Shown here piece by piece: positions 52,999-61,223 of a DNA stretch of 64,000 nt (position 1 is its first letter; each line of letters opens with the position of its first letter). The notes beneath the pieces are model-generated. The model made no database searches, had not been told where the DNA came from, and worked only from the letters and a program-made list of their open reading frames with translations. Position numbers and translations under genes: made by a program. Location: NCBI RefSeq assembly GCF_003610785.1, contig NZ_RAQQ01000026.1, forward strand, positions 27,545 to 91,544, written 5' to 3'. This DNA comes from Micromonospora globbae. GTDB taxonomy: Bacteria > Actinomycetota > Actinomycetes > Mycobacteriales > Micromonosporaceae.

Positions 52999-53718
52999 AT
53001 GCACCGACCGCTGGCCCTGCTCGCCGTGCCGGCCCTGCTGGCCGCCGCGGGCACGACCGCGGCCTGCGACGGCGCCCCGGCGCCGCCGACCGGTGGTGGC
53101 GCGCTGGTGCTGCGGCTGAACGAGCTGCCCGGCATGGTGCCGCCGGGCGGCACGGCGGCGATTCCCCCGAGCTTCTCCCTGTTCGGAGACGGCCGGCTCG
53201 TCAGCGTCGCCACCGGCGCCAGCGGTGGCTGGCCGCGGCTGCGCGAGAGCACGGTCCCGGACGAGGCCCTACGCGACCTGTACGGCGACGCCGCCGCACT
53301 GCGCGACCGGCCGACGGAGAACCCCGACGAACCCGTGGTCCGCGTCGTCGTCGGCTCGGCCGACGGGCGGCGTACCGTCACCCTCCCCCGGTCCGACCCC
53401 TCGGCCACCCGGCTGCGGGCGGCCCTCGCCGCGTACGCCAACGCGTCGGCGACCGAGTACCGGCCCGCGGCCGTCGCCGTCATCGCCACGCCGGCCGACC
53501 CGGCGGAACCCGCCCGGCCCTGGCCGTTGCCCCGCCTGTCCGGCGAGCCTCTCCCGGAATCCGCCGGATCCACCTGCCTCGTCCTCCGGGACGCCGACCT
53601 CGACGCGGTCCGGCGGGCGACCGCCGACGCGGGAGCCCGCTGGCGCAGCGAGGGCCGGGTGTGGCAGGTGCGGCCACGTCCGCTGCTGCCCGACGAGACG
53701 GGGTGCGCGGACCTGTAG
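52999..53718 (+). CDS. Lipoprotein of unknown function
   Basis: 239 residues; ATG 52999 has CGGAGG 7 nt upstream, better than the in-frame GTG at 52975. Signal peptide with lipobox-like T-T-A-A-C (Cys near residue 23). The body has SFSLFGDGRLVSVATG and VVRVVVGSADGRRTVTLPRS, and ends with repeated charged segments around TCLVLRDADLDAVRRATAD and GCADL. I do not recognise a named family; comparable actinobacterial lipoproteins are simply called hypothetical. Confidence 0.75.
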   Translation: MHRPLALLAVPALLAAAGTTAACDGAPAPPTGGGALVLRLNELPGMVPPGGTAAIPPSFSLFGDGRLVSVATGASGGWPRLRESTVPDEALRDLYGDAAALRDRPTENPDEPVVRVVVGSADGRRTVTLPRSDPSATRLRAALAAYANASATEYRPAAVAVIATPADPAEPARPWPLPRLSGEPLPESAGSTCLVLRDADLDAVRRATADAGARWRSEGRVWQVRPRPLLPDETGCADL

Positions 53719-53809
53719 ACGGACCACAAGGGACGGTGCCGGCGACATATATTGATGGCCGTCGTACTTTTAGCGGCAGGCGCCGCGAGTCGCCGTCCCG
53801 GGAGGGCCC

Positions 53810-55075
53810 ATGTCCCTACGCAGAGCCGTGGCCTTGTTGGCCGTGTCCGTGTGCCTCGTGGCCACCGGATCGTCCGTCGGCGTACGCCCCGCCGTCGCGG
53901 CACCGACCACCACCGCCGTCTTCAACAACCCCATCGGCACGGCCGCCGAGAAGGCGGCGATCCAGACGCGGATCGTCGAACTGGTCAACGGGGCTCCCGC
54001 CGGCTCCCGCATCAGGATGGCGATGTTCTACGCGACCGACGCCACGGTGCCCAACGCCCTGATCGCGGCGAAGAACCGGGGCGTGAACGTCCAGGTGATC
54101 TTCAACGACGCGGACCGTACGACGGCGCCGTACGCGTCCCTGGTGGCGGCGCTGGGCACCAACCTGAGCGCGGCGTCGTGGATCCTGTTCTGCCCGCCCG
54201 GTCGCGGGTGCATCGGCAGCCGGGCCCTGAACGACGTCGAGTCGATCAACCACAACAAGTTCCTGCTGTTCTCCAGCACCCAAGGCGCCTCGAACGTGGT
54301 GGTGCAGTCGACGGCCAACCTGCACACCGGCCGGGACGGGTTGGGCGGCTGGAACGCCGCGCTCGTGCTCGTCGGCAACACGGGCATCTACAACGCCTAC
54401 AGCGGCTACTTCGACGACCTGCGGGCACGCGTGGTCAACAACGACTACTACGACACCGGGCGGCCCGCCGTGACCTCCGGCAACGCGAAGATCCACTTCT
54501 ATCCGCGCCGGGAGAGCAACGGCCAGCCGTACAACGACCCGAGCGAAGACACGATCATGACGGTGCTCGACAACGTCGACTGCTTCGGCAACTCCGTCGT
54601 GGGCACGCAGGACGGCACCCACCGCACCATCATCCGAGTCAACCAGACCATCTTCAGCCGCACGTACGTCGCCGCGAAGCTCTGGGCGCTGGACAACGCG
54701 GGCTGCTACGTCGAGGTCGTGCAGCGGTACGACCCGGGCAGCAACTCCGAGGTCACCTCCATGAAGAACCTCCTGGCCGCCACGAGCAGCCCCTACGGCG
54801 GGCCGATCGTGAGGTACTACTGCGTCGGCGACAGCGTCTGGACGCACAGCAAGTACCTGCAGGTCGAGGGGAAGTACTACGGCGGCCCCGACCGCACCAT
54901 CACCTGGGTCGGCAGCCACAACCTCAGCTACAACTCGCTGCGGCAGTCCGACGAGACCCTGCTGCAACTCGAGGACACGGCGGTGTTCAACGCCTTCCGG
55001 GCCAACTTCCGCACGGTCCGCGACACCCCGGGGATCCGCTCCGTCGCCAACGGCCGTACGGCGACCTGCGCCTGA
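53810..55075 (+). CDS. Secreted phospholipase D-like protein (copy 2)
   Basis: 421 residues. Signal peptide to about residue 30 (RPAVAAP). First half-site SINHNKFLLFSS with QSTANLH; second half-site WTHSKYLQVEGKYYGG with WVGSHNLSYNSLRQSDE. The first motif is H-x-K with Asn between, so both HxK pairs are intact. Cysteines CPPGRGC and FGNSVVG-adjacent residues differ from copy 1. ATG preceded by GGGAGG. Same architecture as the protein at 47676-48914 but on the other strand. Confidence 0.86.
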   Translation: MSLRRAVALLAVSVCLVATGSSVGVRPAVAAPTTTAVFNNPIGTAAEKAAIQTRIVELVNGAPAGSRIRMAMFYATDATVPNALIAAKNRGVNVQVIFNDADRTTAPYASLVAALGTNLSAASWILFCPPGRGCIGSRALNDVESINHNKFLLFSSTQGASNVVVQSTANLHTGRDGLGGWNAALVLVGNTGIYNAYSGYFDDLRARVVNNDYYDTGRPAVTSGNAKIHFYPRRESNGQPYNDPSEDTIMTVLDNVDCFGNSVVGTQDGTHRTIIRVNQTIFSRTYVAAKLWALDNAGCYVEVVQRYDPGSNSEVTSMKNLLAATSSPYGGPIVRYYCVGDSVWTHSKYLQVEGKYYGGPDRTITWVGSHNLSYNSLRQSDETLLQLEDTAVFNAFRANFRTVRDTPGIRSVANGRTATCA

Positions 55076-55088
55076 CCCCCGTCCGACT

Positions 55089-55123
55089 GCCGGCCCGGAC
55101 GGCCCCCCACCGTCCGGGCCGGC
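55089..55123 (+). terminator. Terminator after PLD-like copy 2
   Basis: Perfect 14-bp stem (55089-55102, 55110-55123), 7-nt loop, 13 nt after the stop. Confidence 0.8.
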
Positions 55124-55195
55124 CCCGCTCGGCAATGCCACCGCGGGTGACGCGCCGGCACGCAGGGCCGGTCAGGTCGACACCCGCGGGCCGGG

Positions 55196-56122
55196 TCACC
55201 CGAGTTCCACCCAGGGCCGGTTCAGGTGCGCGGTGGCCAGGACCGTGCGGCGGACCCCGGCCTCGTCGAGCAGCCGCCGCCGCGTCCGGCGCGCGGCCTC
55301 GGCGTCCGCCTCGAAGCGGTAGGCCACGTCCGGGTCGACGAGCTGGACCGCGTGCACCAGGACGTCCCCGGTCACGATGACCTGCTCGTGGCGGCCCTCG
55401 ACGACGACGGACTGGTGACCCGGAGTGTGACCGGGCGTGGGCACGACGCGGACCCCCGACCGCCCCGCGGCGGCGAGCCGCGTCACGCCGTCGACCTCGT
55501 GCAGTTGCCCGGCCGCGCGCAGCGGCTCCACGACGTACGCCAGGGCCGCGTCGCCGGCGGGCAGCGCCTCGGTCTCCCGCCGCTGCACCACGTAGCGGGC
55601 GTTGGGGAACATCGGCTCCCCGTTCCGGTCGACGGACCAGCCGAAGTGGTCCTCGTGCAGGTGGGTCAGCACCACCGTGTCGACGTCCGCCGGGTCGATC
55701 CCGGCGTGTGCGAGTTCGGTGGGCAACCGGCCCGGGGTCGGCGCCCACGCCGCGGCGGGACTGCCGTCCGGCCCCACGCCGGTGTCGACGAGGGTCAGCC
55801 GGCCGCGCGGGCCGCGTACGACGAAGCAGCGGAAGTCGAGCTGCCAGCTCTCCCCCGGACCGAACGCCTCCGGGTCGAGGCGTCGGGCGCGAACCCAGTC
55901 GGCGGGCGTCGCCGCGGGGAACGCGTCCTGCCGGTCGAGGAAGAACGGTCCCGCGGCGTCCAGCAGCGGCGTCACCGTGAACGCGCCGACCCTGCGGGAC
56001 GTGGCCGCCCACCGCGCGGGGGCGGCGCCGGCCCTCCCCCCGACACCCAGCGAACCGGTCACGCCCACCGCCGCGGCGAGCAGGAGAGCCCTTCGTCCGA
56101 ACGCGCCACCCGTGTCCACCAT
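55196..56122 (-). CDS. Exported metallo-beta-lactamase-fold hydrolase
   Basis: 308 residues; ATG 56122 with GGAGGCAGC upstream. Tat-like signal FGRRALLLAAAVGVTGS. MBL motifs: LTLVDTGVG, VVLTHLHEDHFGWS (HxHxDH), VVPTPGHTPGHQSVV, VIVTGDVLVH and the C-terminal LATAHLNRPW. This fits the AHL-lactonase/organophosphate-hydrolase-like branch (MBL fold with two metals). It is divergent from the GlxA-type regulator, which may control it. Confidence 0.88.
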   Translation of the reverse strand: MVDTGGAFGRRALLLAAAVGVTGSLGVGGRAGAAPARWAATSRRVGAFTVTPLLDAAGPFFLDRQDAFPAATPADWVRARRLDPEAFGPGESWQLDFRCFVVRGPRGRLTLVDTGVGPDGSPAAAWAPTPGRLPTELAHAGIDPADVDTVVLTHLHEDHFGWSVDRNGEPMFPNARYVVQRRETEALPAGDAALAYVVEPLRAAGQLHEVDGVTRLAAAGRSGVRVVPTPGHTPGHQSVVVEGRHEQVIVTGDVLVHAVQLVDPDVAYRFEADAEAARRTRRRLLDEAGVRRTVLATAHLNRPWVELG

Positions 56123-56359
56123 GCCGCTGCCTCCATCCGTGCCTCCCGTGACGGCCTCGGCGTCCCGCCGGGCCCGGCCACACGGTAGGAGCGCCACGGG
56201 CGTACGCGGACCGTGCCGCCGGGGACGTGACCGGATCCTGTCGACACGTGACCGGACAGCACCGCCGTCGGGCACGTCGGGTCCCTCTACCCTGTGTGTC
56301 GCGGCCGACGGACCGGCTTCCGCTCCCGGAGCCCCGGCCGCGGTGCAGGAGGTTCGTGG

Positions 56360-57334
56360 ATGCCGCTCGACGGGCCCACCGTGGCCATGCTGGCCTATCC
56401 CGGGGCGGGTAGCTTCGACTTCGTCACGGTCAACGAGATCTTCGGGGTGGACTACTCCGCCCGGTTCGGGTCGTGGTACCGGACCAGGACGTGCGCGGCG
56501 GTCCCGGGGCAGGTCGAGCTGGACGGCGGCGTCACCGTCCACGCGCCGTACGGCCTCGACGCGGCCGAGGCGGCGGACCTGCTCGTCGTGCCCGGCTGGA
56601 CGAAGGAGCACGAGGTCCCGCCGCGACCGCTGCTCACGGCGGTGCGGCGCGCGCACGACCGGGGAGCGCGCGTCATGTCGGTCTGCACCGGGGCGTTCCT
56701 GCTGGGCCACGCCGGTCTCCTCGACCACCGTCGCGTCACGACGCACTGGTCGACGGCCCCGCTGCTGGCCTCGCTCTTCCCGGCCGCCCGCGTGGATCCC
56801 CGTGCGCTCTTCGTCGACGACCGAGGCGTCCTCACGGCGGCCGGCATGTCGGCGGGCATCGACCTCGCGCTGCACGTCGTCCGGGGCGACTTCGGCGCCG
56901 ACGCCGCCGCCGCGCTGGCCCGCCGGCTCGTGCTCGCCGGCCACCGCAGCGGCGGGCAGGCGCAGTTCGTCGACGTGCCGCTCGACCCGGACCCCGGTGA
57001 CCCGGTGCCGGAGCTTCTGGACTGGATGCGGCGGCACCTGGACCAGCCGTGGTCGCTGACCGCGCTCGGGGCGCGGGCGCACATGAGCCCGCGTACGCTG
57101 GCCCGCCGCTTCCACCGGCTCACCGGGATGAGCCCGCACCGGTGGCTGACCCGGGAACGGGTGCTCGCCGCGCAGCGGCTGCTGGAGACCGGCGACGACT
57201 CGGTCGAACGGATCGCCCGGCGCACCGGCCTCGGCTCGGCCGCCAATCTGCGGCAGACCTTCCGCCGCGAGCTGGGCGTCTCGCCCCAGGCCTACCGGGC
57301 CCGGTTCCGCTCGCGGGCGGGCGTGCGGGGATGA
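56360..57334 (+). CDS. GlxA-type AraC-family regulator
   Basis: 324 residues; ATG 56360 follows CAGGAGG. The N-terminal DJ-1/PfpI-like domain (VAMLAYPGAGSFDFVTVNEI, ARVMSVCTGAFLLGHAGLL with the nucleophile-elbow Cys) is followed by two AraC HTH motifs: WSLTALGARAHMSPRTLARR and SVERIARRTGLGSAANLRQT. It is divergent from the MBL-fold gene, so a substrate-sensing link is likely. The ligand is unknown. Confidence 0.9.
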   Translation: MPLDGPTVAMLAYPGAGSFDFVTVNEIFGVDYSARFGSWYRTRTCAAVPGQVELDGGVTVHAPYGLDAAEAADLLVVPGWTKEHEVPPRPLLTAVRRAHDRGARVMSVCTGAFLLGHAGLLDHRRVTTHWSTAPLLASLFPAARVDPRALFVDDRGVLTAAGMSAGIDLALHVVRGDFGADAAAALARRLVLAGHRSGGQAQFVDVPLDPDPGDPVPELLDWMRRHLDQPWSLTALGARAHMSPRTLARRFHRLTGMSPHRWLTRERVLAAQRLLETGDDSVERIARRTGLGSAANLRQTFRRELGVSPQAYRARFRSRAGVRG

Positions 57335-57364
57335 GCCTCGCGACCGCGGTCCCGCCGTCGACTC

Positions 57365-57393
57365 TTGACCCCGGGTAGTGATCGGCTTAGCTT
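57365..57393 (+). promoter_or_regulatory. Promoter of the GH18 chitinase
   Basis: TTGACC (57365-57370), 17-bp spacer, TAGCTT (57388-57393). An AT-rich stretch with an imperfect inverted repeat around AGAAAGGTCTCCTAACT follows, a likely regulatory site of the kind seen before actinomycete polysaccharide hydrolases. Confidence 0.55.
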
Positions 57394-57446
57394 CATCAAT
57401 CAGAAAGGTCTCCTAACTATTTGGCCCGTCCGTCCGGGGAGTGCCG

Positions 57447-58790
57447 ATGCGACCATCCCGCCACCGCCGCCTCACCGCCCTCGTCGCCCTGGCGACCGTG
57501 CTGGTCACCGCCGTCCCGGCAACCGCCGCGAGCGCGGGTGACAGCGTGAACCGCCGTGCCGGCCACCTCCGGGTCGGCTACTTCACCCAGTGGGGCATCT
57601 ACGACCGGGCCTTCCCGGTGAAGAAGCTCGACACCTCCGGCGCCGCGAGCCGCCTCACCCACGTGAACTACGCGTTCGGCAACGTGAGCGAGGACGGTCG
57701 CTGCTATGTGGACGGCGGGCCGGGTGAGGGCGACGCCTGGGCCGACTACCAGCGCCCCGTGCCGGCGGAGGAGAGCGTCGACGGTGTGGCCGACACCTGG
57801 GGCGAGCCGCTCAACGGCAACCTCGGCCAGCTGGCCAAGCTCAAGGCCCGCCACCCCCACCTGAAGGTGCTCATCTCGCTGGGCGGCTGGAGCTGGTCCA
57901 CGTACTTCTCGAACGCCGCCCGCACCGACGCGTCCCGCCGGGCGTTCGTGGCCTCCTGCATCGACCTCTACCTCAAGGGCAACCTGCCGGTCCTCGACGG
58001 CGGCAGCGGCGGCCCGGGCGCGGCCGCCGGCGTCTTCGACGGCATCGACCTGGACTGGGAGTGGCCGAACTGGCCGGGCGAACCCGGCAACGTGGTCCGC
58101 CCCGAGGACCGGCAGAACTTCACCAAGCTGCTCGCCGAGTTCCGCCGGCAGCTCGACGCGTACGGACGGCAGACCCACCGGCACTACGCGCTCACCGCGT
58201 TCCTGCCGGCCAACCCGGCGGCCATGGACGCCGGGTACGAAGGTCGCAAGATCTTCCGGTACCTGGACTTCGCCACGGTGCAGGGATACGACTTCCACGG
58301 CTCCTGGGACGCCGTGACCAACCAGCAGTCGGCGCTGCGCGTGCCGAGGGGAGCACCGGACGACCCCGACTTCTCGGTCGAGGTGGCGATCGACGGCTGG
58401 ATCGCCCGGGGCGCGCCGCGCGACAAGCTGGTGCTCGGCATCCCCTACTACGGCCGTGGCTGGACCGGCGTCACCGGCGGCGGGAACGGGCTGTTCCAGC
58501 CCGCGGCCGGTCCCGCGCCGGCCACCTTCGAGCCGGGGTACGAGGACTACCGGAAGCTCAAGACCCTGGCCGGCGACGGCTTCACCGTCCACCGCGATCT
58601 CCGCAGCGGGCACGCCTGGCTGTTCGACGGCACGACGTTCTGGACGTACGACGACCCGGCCGTGGTGCTCCAGAAGACGCTGTACATCCGGCGGGCCGGC
58701 CTGGCCGGGGCGATGGCCTGGTCGCTCGACGGGGACGACGACAACGCCACGTTGACCAGGACGATGAGCCTGGGGCTCACCGGGAGGTAG
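57447..58790 (+). CDS. Secreted GH18 chitinase
   Basis: 447 residues from ATG 57447 (GGGGA upstream; an in-frame GTG 57441 is possible). Signal peptide ends near PATAASAGD. TIM-barrel features: LRVGYFTQWGIYDRAF, LTHVNYAFGNV, LKVLISLGGWSWS, the catalytic DGIDLDWEW (DxxDxDxE, about residues 195-203), FATVQGYDFHGSWD and AGAMAWSLDGDDD. No carbohydrate-binding module. It cleaves chitin with retention, using the Glu as proton donor and substrate assistance. Confidence 0.95.
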   Translation: MRPSRHRRLTALVALATVLVTAVPATAASAGDSVNRRAGHLRVGYFTQWGIYDRAFPVKKLDTSGAASRLTHVNYAFGNVSEDGRCYVDGGPGEGDAWADYQRPVPAEESVDGVADTWGEPLNGNLGQLAKLKARHPHLKVLISLGGWSWSTYFSNAARTDASRRAFVASCIDLYLKGNLPVLDGGSGGPGAAAGVFDGIDLDWEWPNWPGEPGNVVRPEDRQNFTKLLAEFRRQLDAYGRQTHRHYALTAFLPANPAAMDAGYEGRKIFRYLDFATVQGYDFHGSWDAVTNQQSALRVPRGAPDDPDFSVEVAIDGWIARGAPRDKLVLGIPYYGRGWTGVTGGGNGLFQPAAGPAPATFEPGYEDYRKLKTLAGDGFTVHRDLRSGHAWLFDGTTFWTYDDPAVVLQKTLYIRRAGLAGAMAWSLDGDDDNATLTRTMSLGLTGR

Positions 58791-58797
58791 CCGCACG

Positions 58798-58832
58798 CCC
58801 CGCCGCCGACCGCACCCCGGCCGGCGGCGGGG
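58798..58832 (+). terminator. Terminator after the chitinase
   Basis: Perfect 10-bp stem (58798-58807, 58823-58832), 15-nt loop, 8 nt after the stop. Confidence 0.6.
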
Positions 58833-58939
58833 TGGTCCGGCCGCCCCGCCGGCCGGGCCGTCCGTTGCGGGCTCCTCCCCGCCGGGCGGGCCGCGGTGCC
58901 GGCCGCGGCGGCCCGTGGCGCGGCCCCTATGATCCGCGT

Positions 58940-59569
58940 ATGGCCCTGCTGCACCGCGCGGAACTGCGTCCCTCCAAGCTCGAACTCGTCGCCGCGTGGC
59001 TGCCCGGTCGTTCCTGGTTCCAGGGTGCGGCGGCCGCCATCGCGCGCGTCGCGTCGTACCGCTTCGACGACCCGGCCGGTGAGGTCGGGATCGAGACCTT
59101 CCTCGTGCGGGCCGGCGCCGGGCCGGTCTACCAGGTGCCGCTGACCTACCGGGGCGCGCCGCTGGACGGTGCCGAGGCCTGGCTCGTGGGCACCTGCGAG
59201 CACTCCGTCCTGGGCCGGCGCTGGGTCTACGACGGCTGCGGCGACCCGGTCTACGCGGCGGCGCTGGCGGATGCCGTCCTCGCCGGCGCGGACCAGGCGC
59301 GGGAGTACTTCGAGGTGGACGGCCGGCGCGAGTACCGGGAGCTCAGCATGGCCATCACCGTCGACGGTGCCCGGCCGGCCGAGGTGCCGCACGTCGACTC
59401 GGTCGACCGGGTCGAGGACGGCGACCCCACCCGCATCGTCGCCGGCCCGCTCGAACTGGCGGTGGTGCGGCGGCTGGACGACCACGTCGACCCGTCGGGA
59501 CGCCGGCTCACCGGCTCGTGGGAGGGCCAGGAGACCCCGCTCACGCTGGCGTACGCCACGGTGCGCTGA
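58940..59569 (+). CDS. CG0192-like protein (maltokinase N-terminal cap-like)
   Basis: 209 residues: ALLHRAELRPSKLELVAAWL, SYRFDDPAGEVGIETFLVRA, VYQVPLTYRGAPLDGAEAWL and GTCEHSVLGRRWVYDGCGDP match the cap-like domain found in actinobacterial maltokinases and in stand-alone CG0192 proteins. No kinase domain follows. Role unknown. TATGAT (58928-58933) ends 6 nt before the ATG, so it is probably leaderless. Confidence 0.8.
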   Translation: MALLHRAELRPSKLELVAAWLPGRSWFQGAAAAIARVASYRFDDPAGEVGIETFLVRAGAGPVYQVPLTYRGAPLDGAEAWLVGTCEHSVLGRRWVYDGCGDPVYAAALADAVLAGADQAREYFEVDGRREYRELSMAITVDGARPAEVPHVDSVDRVEDGDPTRIVAGPLELAVVRRLDDHVDPSGRRLTGSWEGQETPLTLAYATVR

Positions 59570-59570
59570 C

Positions 59571-59586
59571 TCCCGCCACGGCGGGA
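59571..59586. terminator. Small hairpin between convergent genes
   Basis: TCCCGCC-AC-GGCGGGA, 7-bp arms, 2 bp from the CG0192-like stop and 30 bp from the VOC gene stop. Confidence 0.45.
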
Positions 59587-59615
59587 CGGCCCGGAGCCGG
59601 CCGCGAAGACGGCCC

Positions 59616-60071
59616 TCAGACGACGTCGAATTCGTTGCCCTCGGGGTCCTGCATGGCGACGGCGTAGAGCCCCGTGTCCCGCTCGTCCTTGGTCCGCAGC
59701 ACGGTGGCACCAGCTTTGACCAGCCGTTCCACCGTAGCCGTGACCCGCTGCGTGCGGACGTCCAGAGGGACGTCACGGCCCCCGCCGACCTTCAGGTCGA
59801 AGTGCCACCGGTTCTTCGCGACCTTCGGCTCCGGAACCTGCTGGAACCACACCCTCGGTCCACGTCCCGCCGGATCGACGATCGATTCCGGGATGTCCCC
59901 GGCACCGGCCGGCAACTCCGCCTCCGGCACGCCCGCCGCCATCCAGTAGGCACGCCACGTGGCGTGCCCGGCCGGCGCGGGCTCGGGCACGTAGCCCAGG
60001 GCCTCGGCCCAGAAAGCCACCATTCGCTGCGGATCGGAGCAGTCGATCGTCAGCTGCACGGTCATCTCCAT
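59616..60071 (-). CDS. VOC/glyoxalase-like protein
   Basis: 151 residues. The pattern MTVQLTIDCSDPQRMVAFWA, then WFQQVPEPKVAKNRWHFDLK and YAVAMQDPEGNEFDVV is that of the bacterial glyoxalase-like VOC group; the C-terminal E-G-N-E-F carries the usual metal-binding Glu. The start is uncertain: ATG 60071 or ATG 60065, neither with a good ribosome-binding site. Specific substrate unknown. Confidence 0.83.
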   Translation of the reverse strand: MEMTVQLTIDCSDPQRMVAFWAEALGYVPEPAPAGHATWRAYWMAAGVPEAELPAGAGDIPESIVDPAGRGPRVWFQQVPEPKVAKNRWHFDLKVGGGRDVPLDVRTQRVTATVERLVKAGATVLRTKDERDTGLYAVAMQDPEGNEFDVV

Positions 60072-60125
60072 GCGCGGAGCATCCCAAGCAGGTCTGACAG
60101 ACCCATCCACTCGCGCAACCGGCCC

Positions 60126-60722
60126 CTAGGCCAGCACCAGCTCGCGCAGCGCCCGGTCGAGGGCGCCCGCGTCGATCCCTCCCGGCCAGCCCCGCAGCAG
60201 CGCGCCACCCTTGGCGACCAGCGCCACGGCCGGAGGTTCGCGGACCGCGTACGACCGCCAGATGGCGCCGTCCGGGTCGACGACGACCGGGTACTCCACC
60301 CGGTGCTCCCGCAGGTACCGCTGGACATCCTGCTCCTCGTCCTCGGTGACCACCCCGACGAACACGACCGAGTCCCGGTGGGTGCGCGCCAGCTCGCTCA
60401 GGGCGTCCTGCCGCTGGGCGCAGGCCGTGCACCACGAGCTGAAGAAGACCAGCACGACCGGGCGGTCGGCCCACAGGTCGGCGAGGGTGACCGGGCTGCC
60501 GTCGGTGAGCGTACCGGTGACGGCGGGCGCGGCCGGCGCGCCGGAGGGGGCGGGACGCAGCGCCAGCCCGGCCGGCGCGGGCCCCGGCAGCGCGGCCGCC
60601 CCACCGGCCACCGGTGCGGCCGGCGCGGGTGCGCCGCCCTCGTCGGTGCAGGCGGTCGAGGCGAGCACCGCCGACAGCGCCAGCACGGCGGCGACCGCGC
60701 GGACGCCGTACCCCCGGGTCAT
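60126..60722 (-). CDS. TlpA-like thioredoxin-fold lipoprotein
   Basis: 198 residues. Lipobox-like A-S-T-A-C in the signal (Cys about residue 25). Ala/Pro-rich linker, then a redoxin domain with the active site FFSSWCTACAQRQDALSELA (C-x-x-C), the cis-Pro region near REPPAVALVAKGG, and a strand E-Y-P-V-V-V-D-P-D-G typical of TlpA/ResA proteins. It would act outside the membrane, reducing or isomerising disulfides. ATG overlaps the stop of the upstream lipoprotein gene by 4 bp; the two form an operon. Confidence 0.86.
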   Translation of the reverse strand: MTRGYGVRAVAAVLALSAVLASTACTDEGGAPAPAAPVAGGAAALPGPAPAGLALRPAPSGAPAAPAVTGTLTDGSPVTLADLWADRPVVLVFFSSWCTACAQRQDALSELARTHRDSVVFVGVVTEDEEQDVQRYLREHRVEYPVVVDPDGAIWRSYAVREPPAVALVAKGGALLRGWPGGIDAGALDRALRELVLA

Positions 60723-61150
60723 GACGGCACCACCGCGACCAGCGCCGGTCCCTCGCTGTCGTTCGGGGTGAGGGCGATCGGCGGGTGGCCGTCGACGACC
60801 AGCCGGTAGGTGTCCCGGGCGGCCACCGTGACGGGCACCGCGAACTCGCAGTAGGTCGGCACGCGCTCCACCTCCAGGTCCTCCTCGAAGGTCGCCACGG
60901 AGGTGCCCGGGGGCAGGGCGCCCTCGGCGAGGATCCCGCCCGCGTCGTCGGTCACCTGGAACGGCGCCCGGTTGTGGAAGTGCGTGTAGGGGCCCGTACC
61001 GGCGCACTCGACGCCCTCCGGCCGGATGTTGATGTCCCGGACGAGCACCCGCACGGTCATCGGCGACCGGGCCTCCTCGGCATCGTCGCACGCGGCCAGC
61101 GCAGCGGTGAGCAGCGACGGCAGCATCAGCGCCGACAGCACGCGCCGCAT
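60719..61150 (-). CDS. Small lipoprotein upstream of the TlpA-like gene
   Basis: 143 residues; ATG 61150 follows GGAGGACAC. Lipobox L-A-A-C (TAALAACDD, Cys near residue 19). The mature part is a beta-rich domain with two cysteines (GVECAGTG, TYCEFAV) and PFQVTDDAGGILAEGALPPG. Coupled by ATGA to the thioredoxin-like lipoprotein, so it may be its partner or substrate; its cysteine pair fits such a link. Family unknown. Confidence 0.75.
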   Translation of the reverse strand: MRRVLSALMLPSLLTAALAACDDAEEARSPMTVRVLVRDINIRPEGVECAGTGPYTHFHNRAPFQVTDDAGGILAEGALPPGTSVATFEEDLEVERVPTYCEFAVPVTVAARDTYRLVVDGHPPIALTPNDSEGPALVAVVPS

Positions 61151-61177
61151 GTGTCCTCCCATGGATCGGGGCGTGGC

Positions 61178-61209
61178 CCGGGGCGGTGGCACGCGGTCCA
61201 CCGCCCCGG
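61178..61209 (-). terminator. Terminator after the M6 protease
   Basis: Perfect 12-bp stem (61178-61189, 61198-61209), 8-nt loop, 14 nt beyond the stop. Confidence 0.75.
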
Positions 61210-61223
61210 AACCGTACCGTGGG

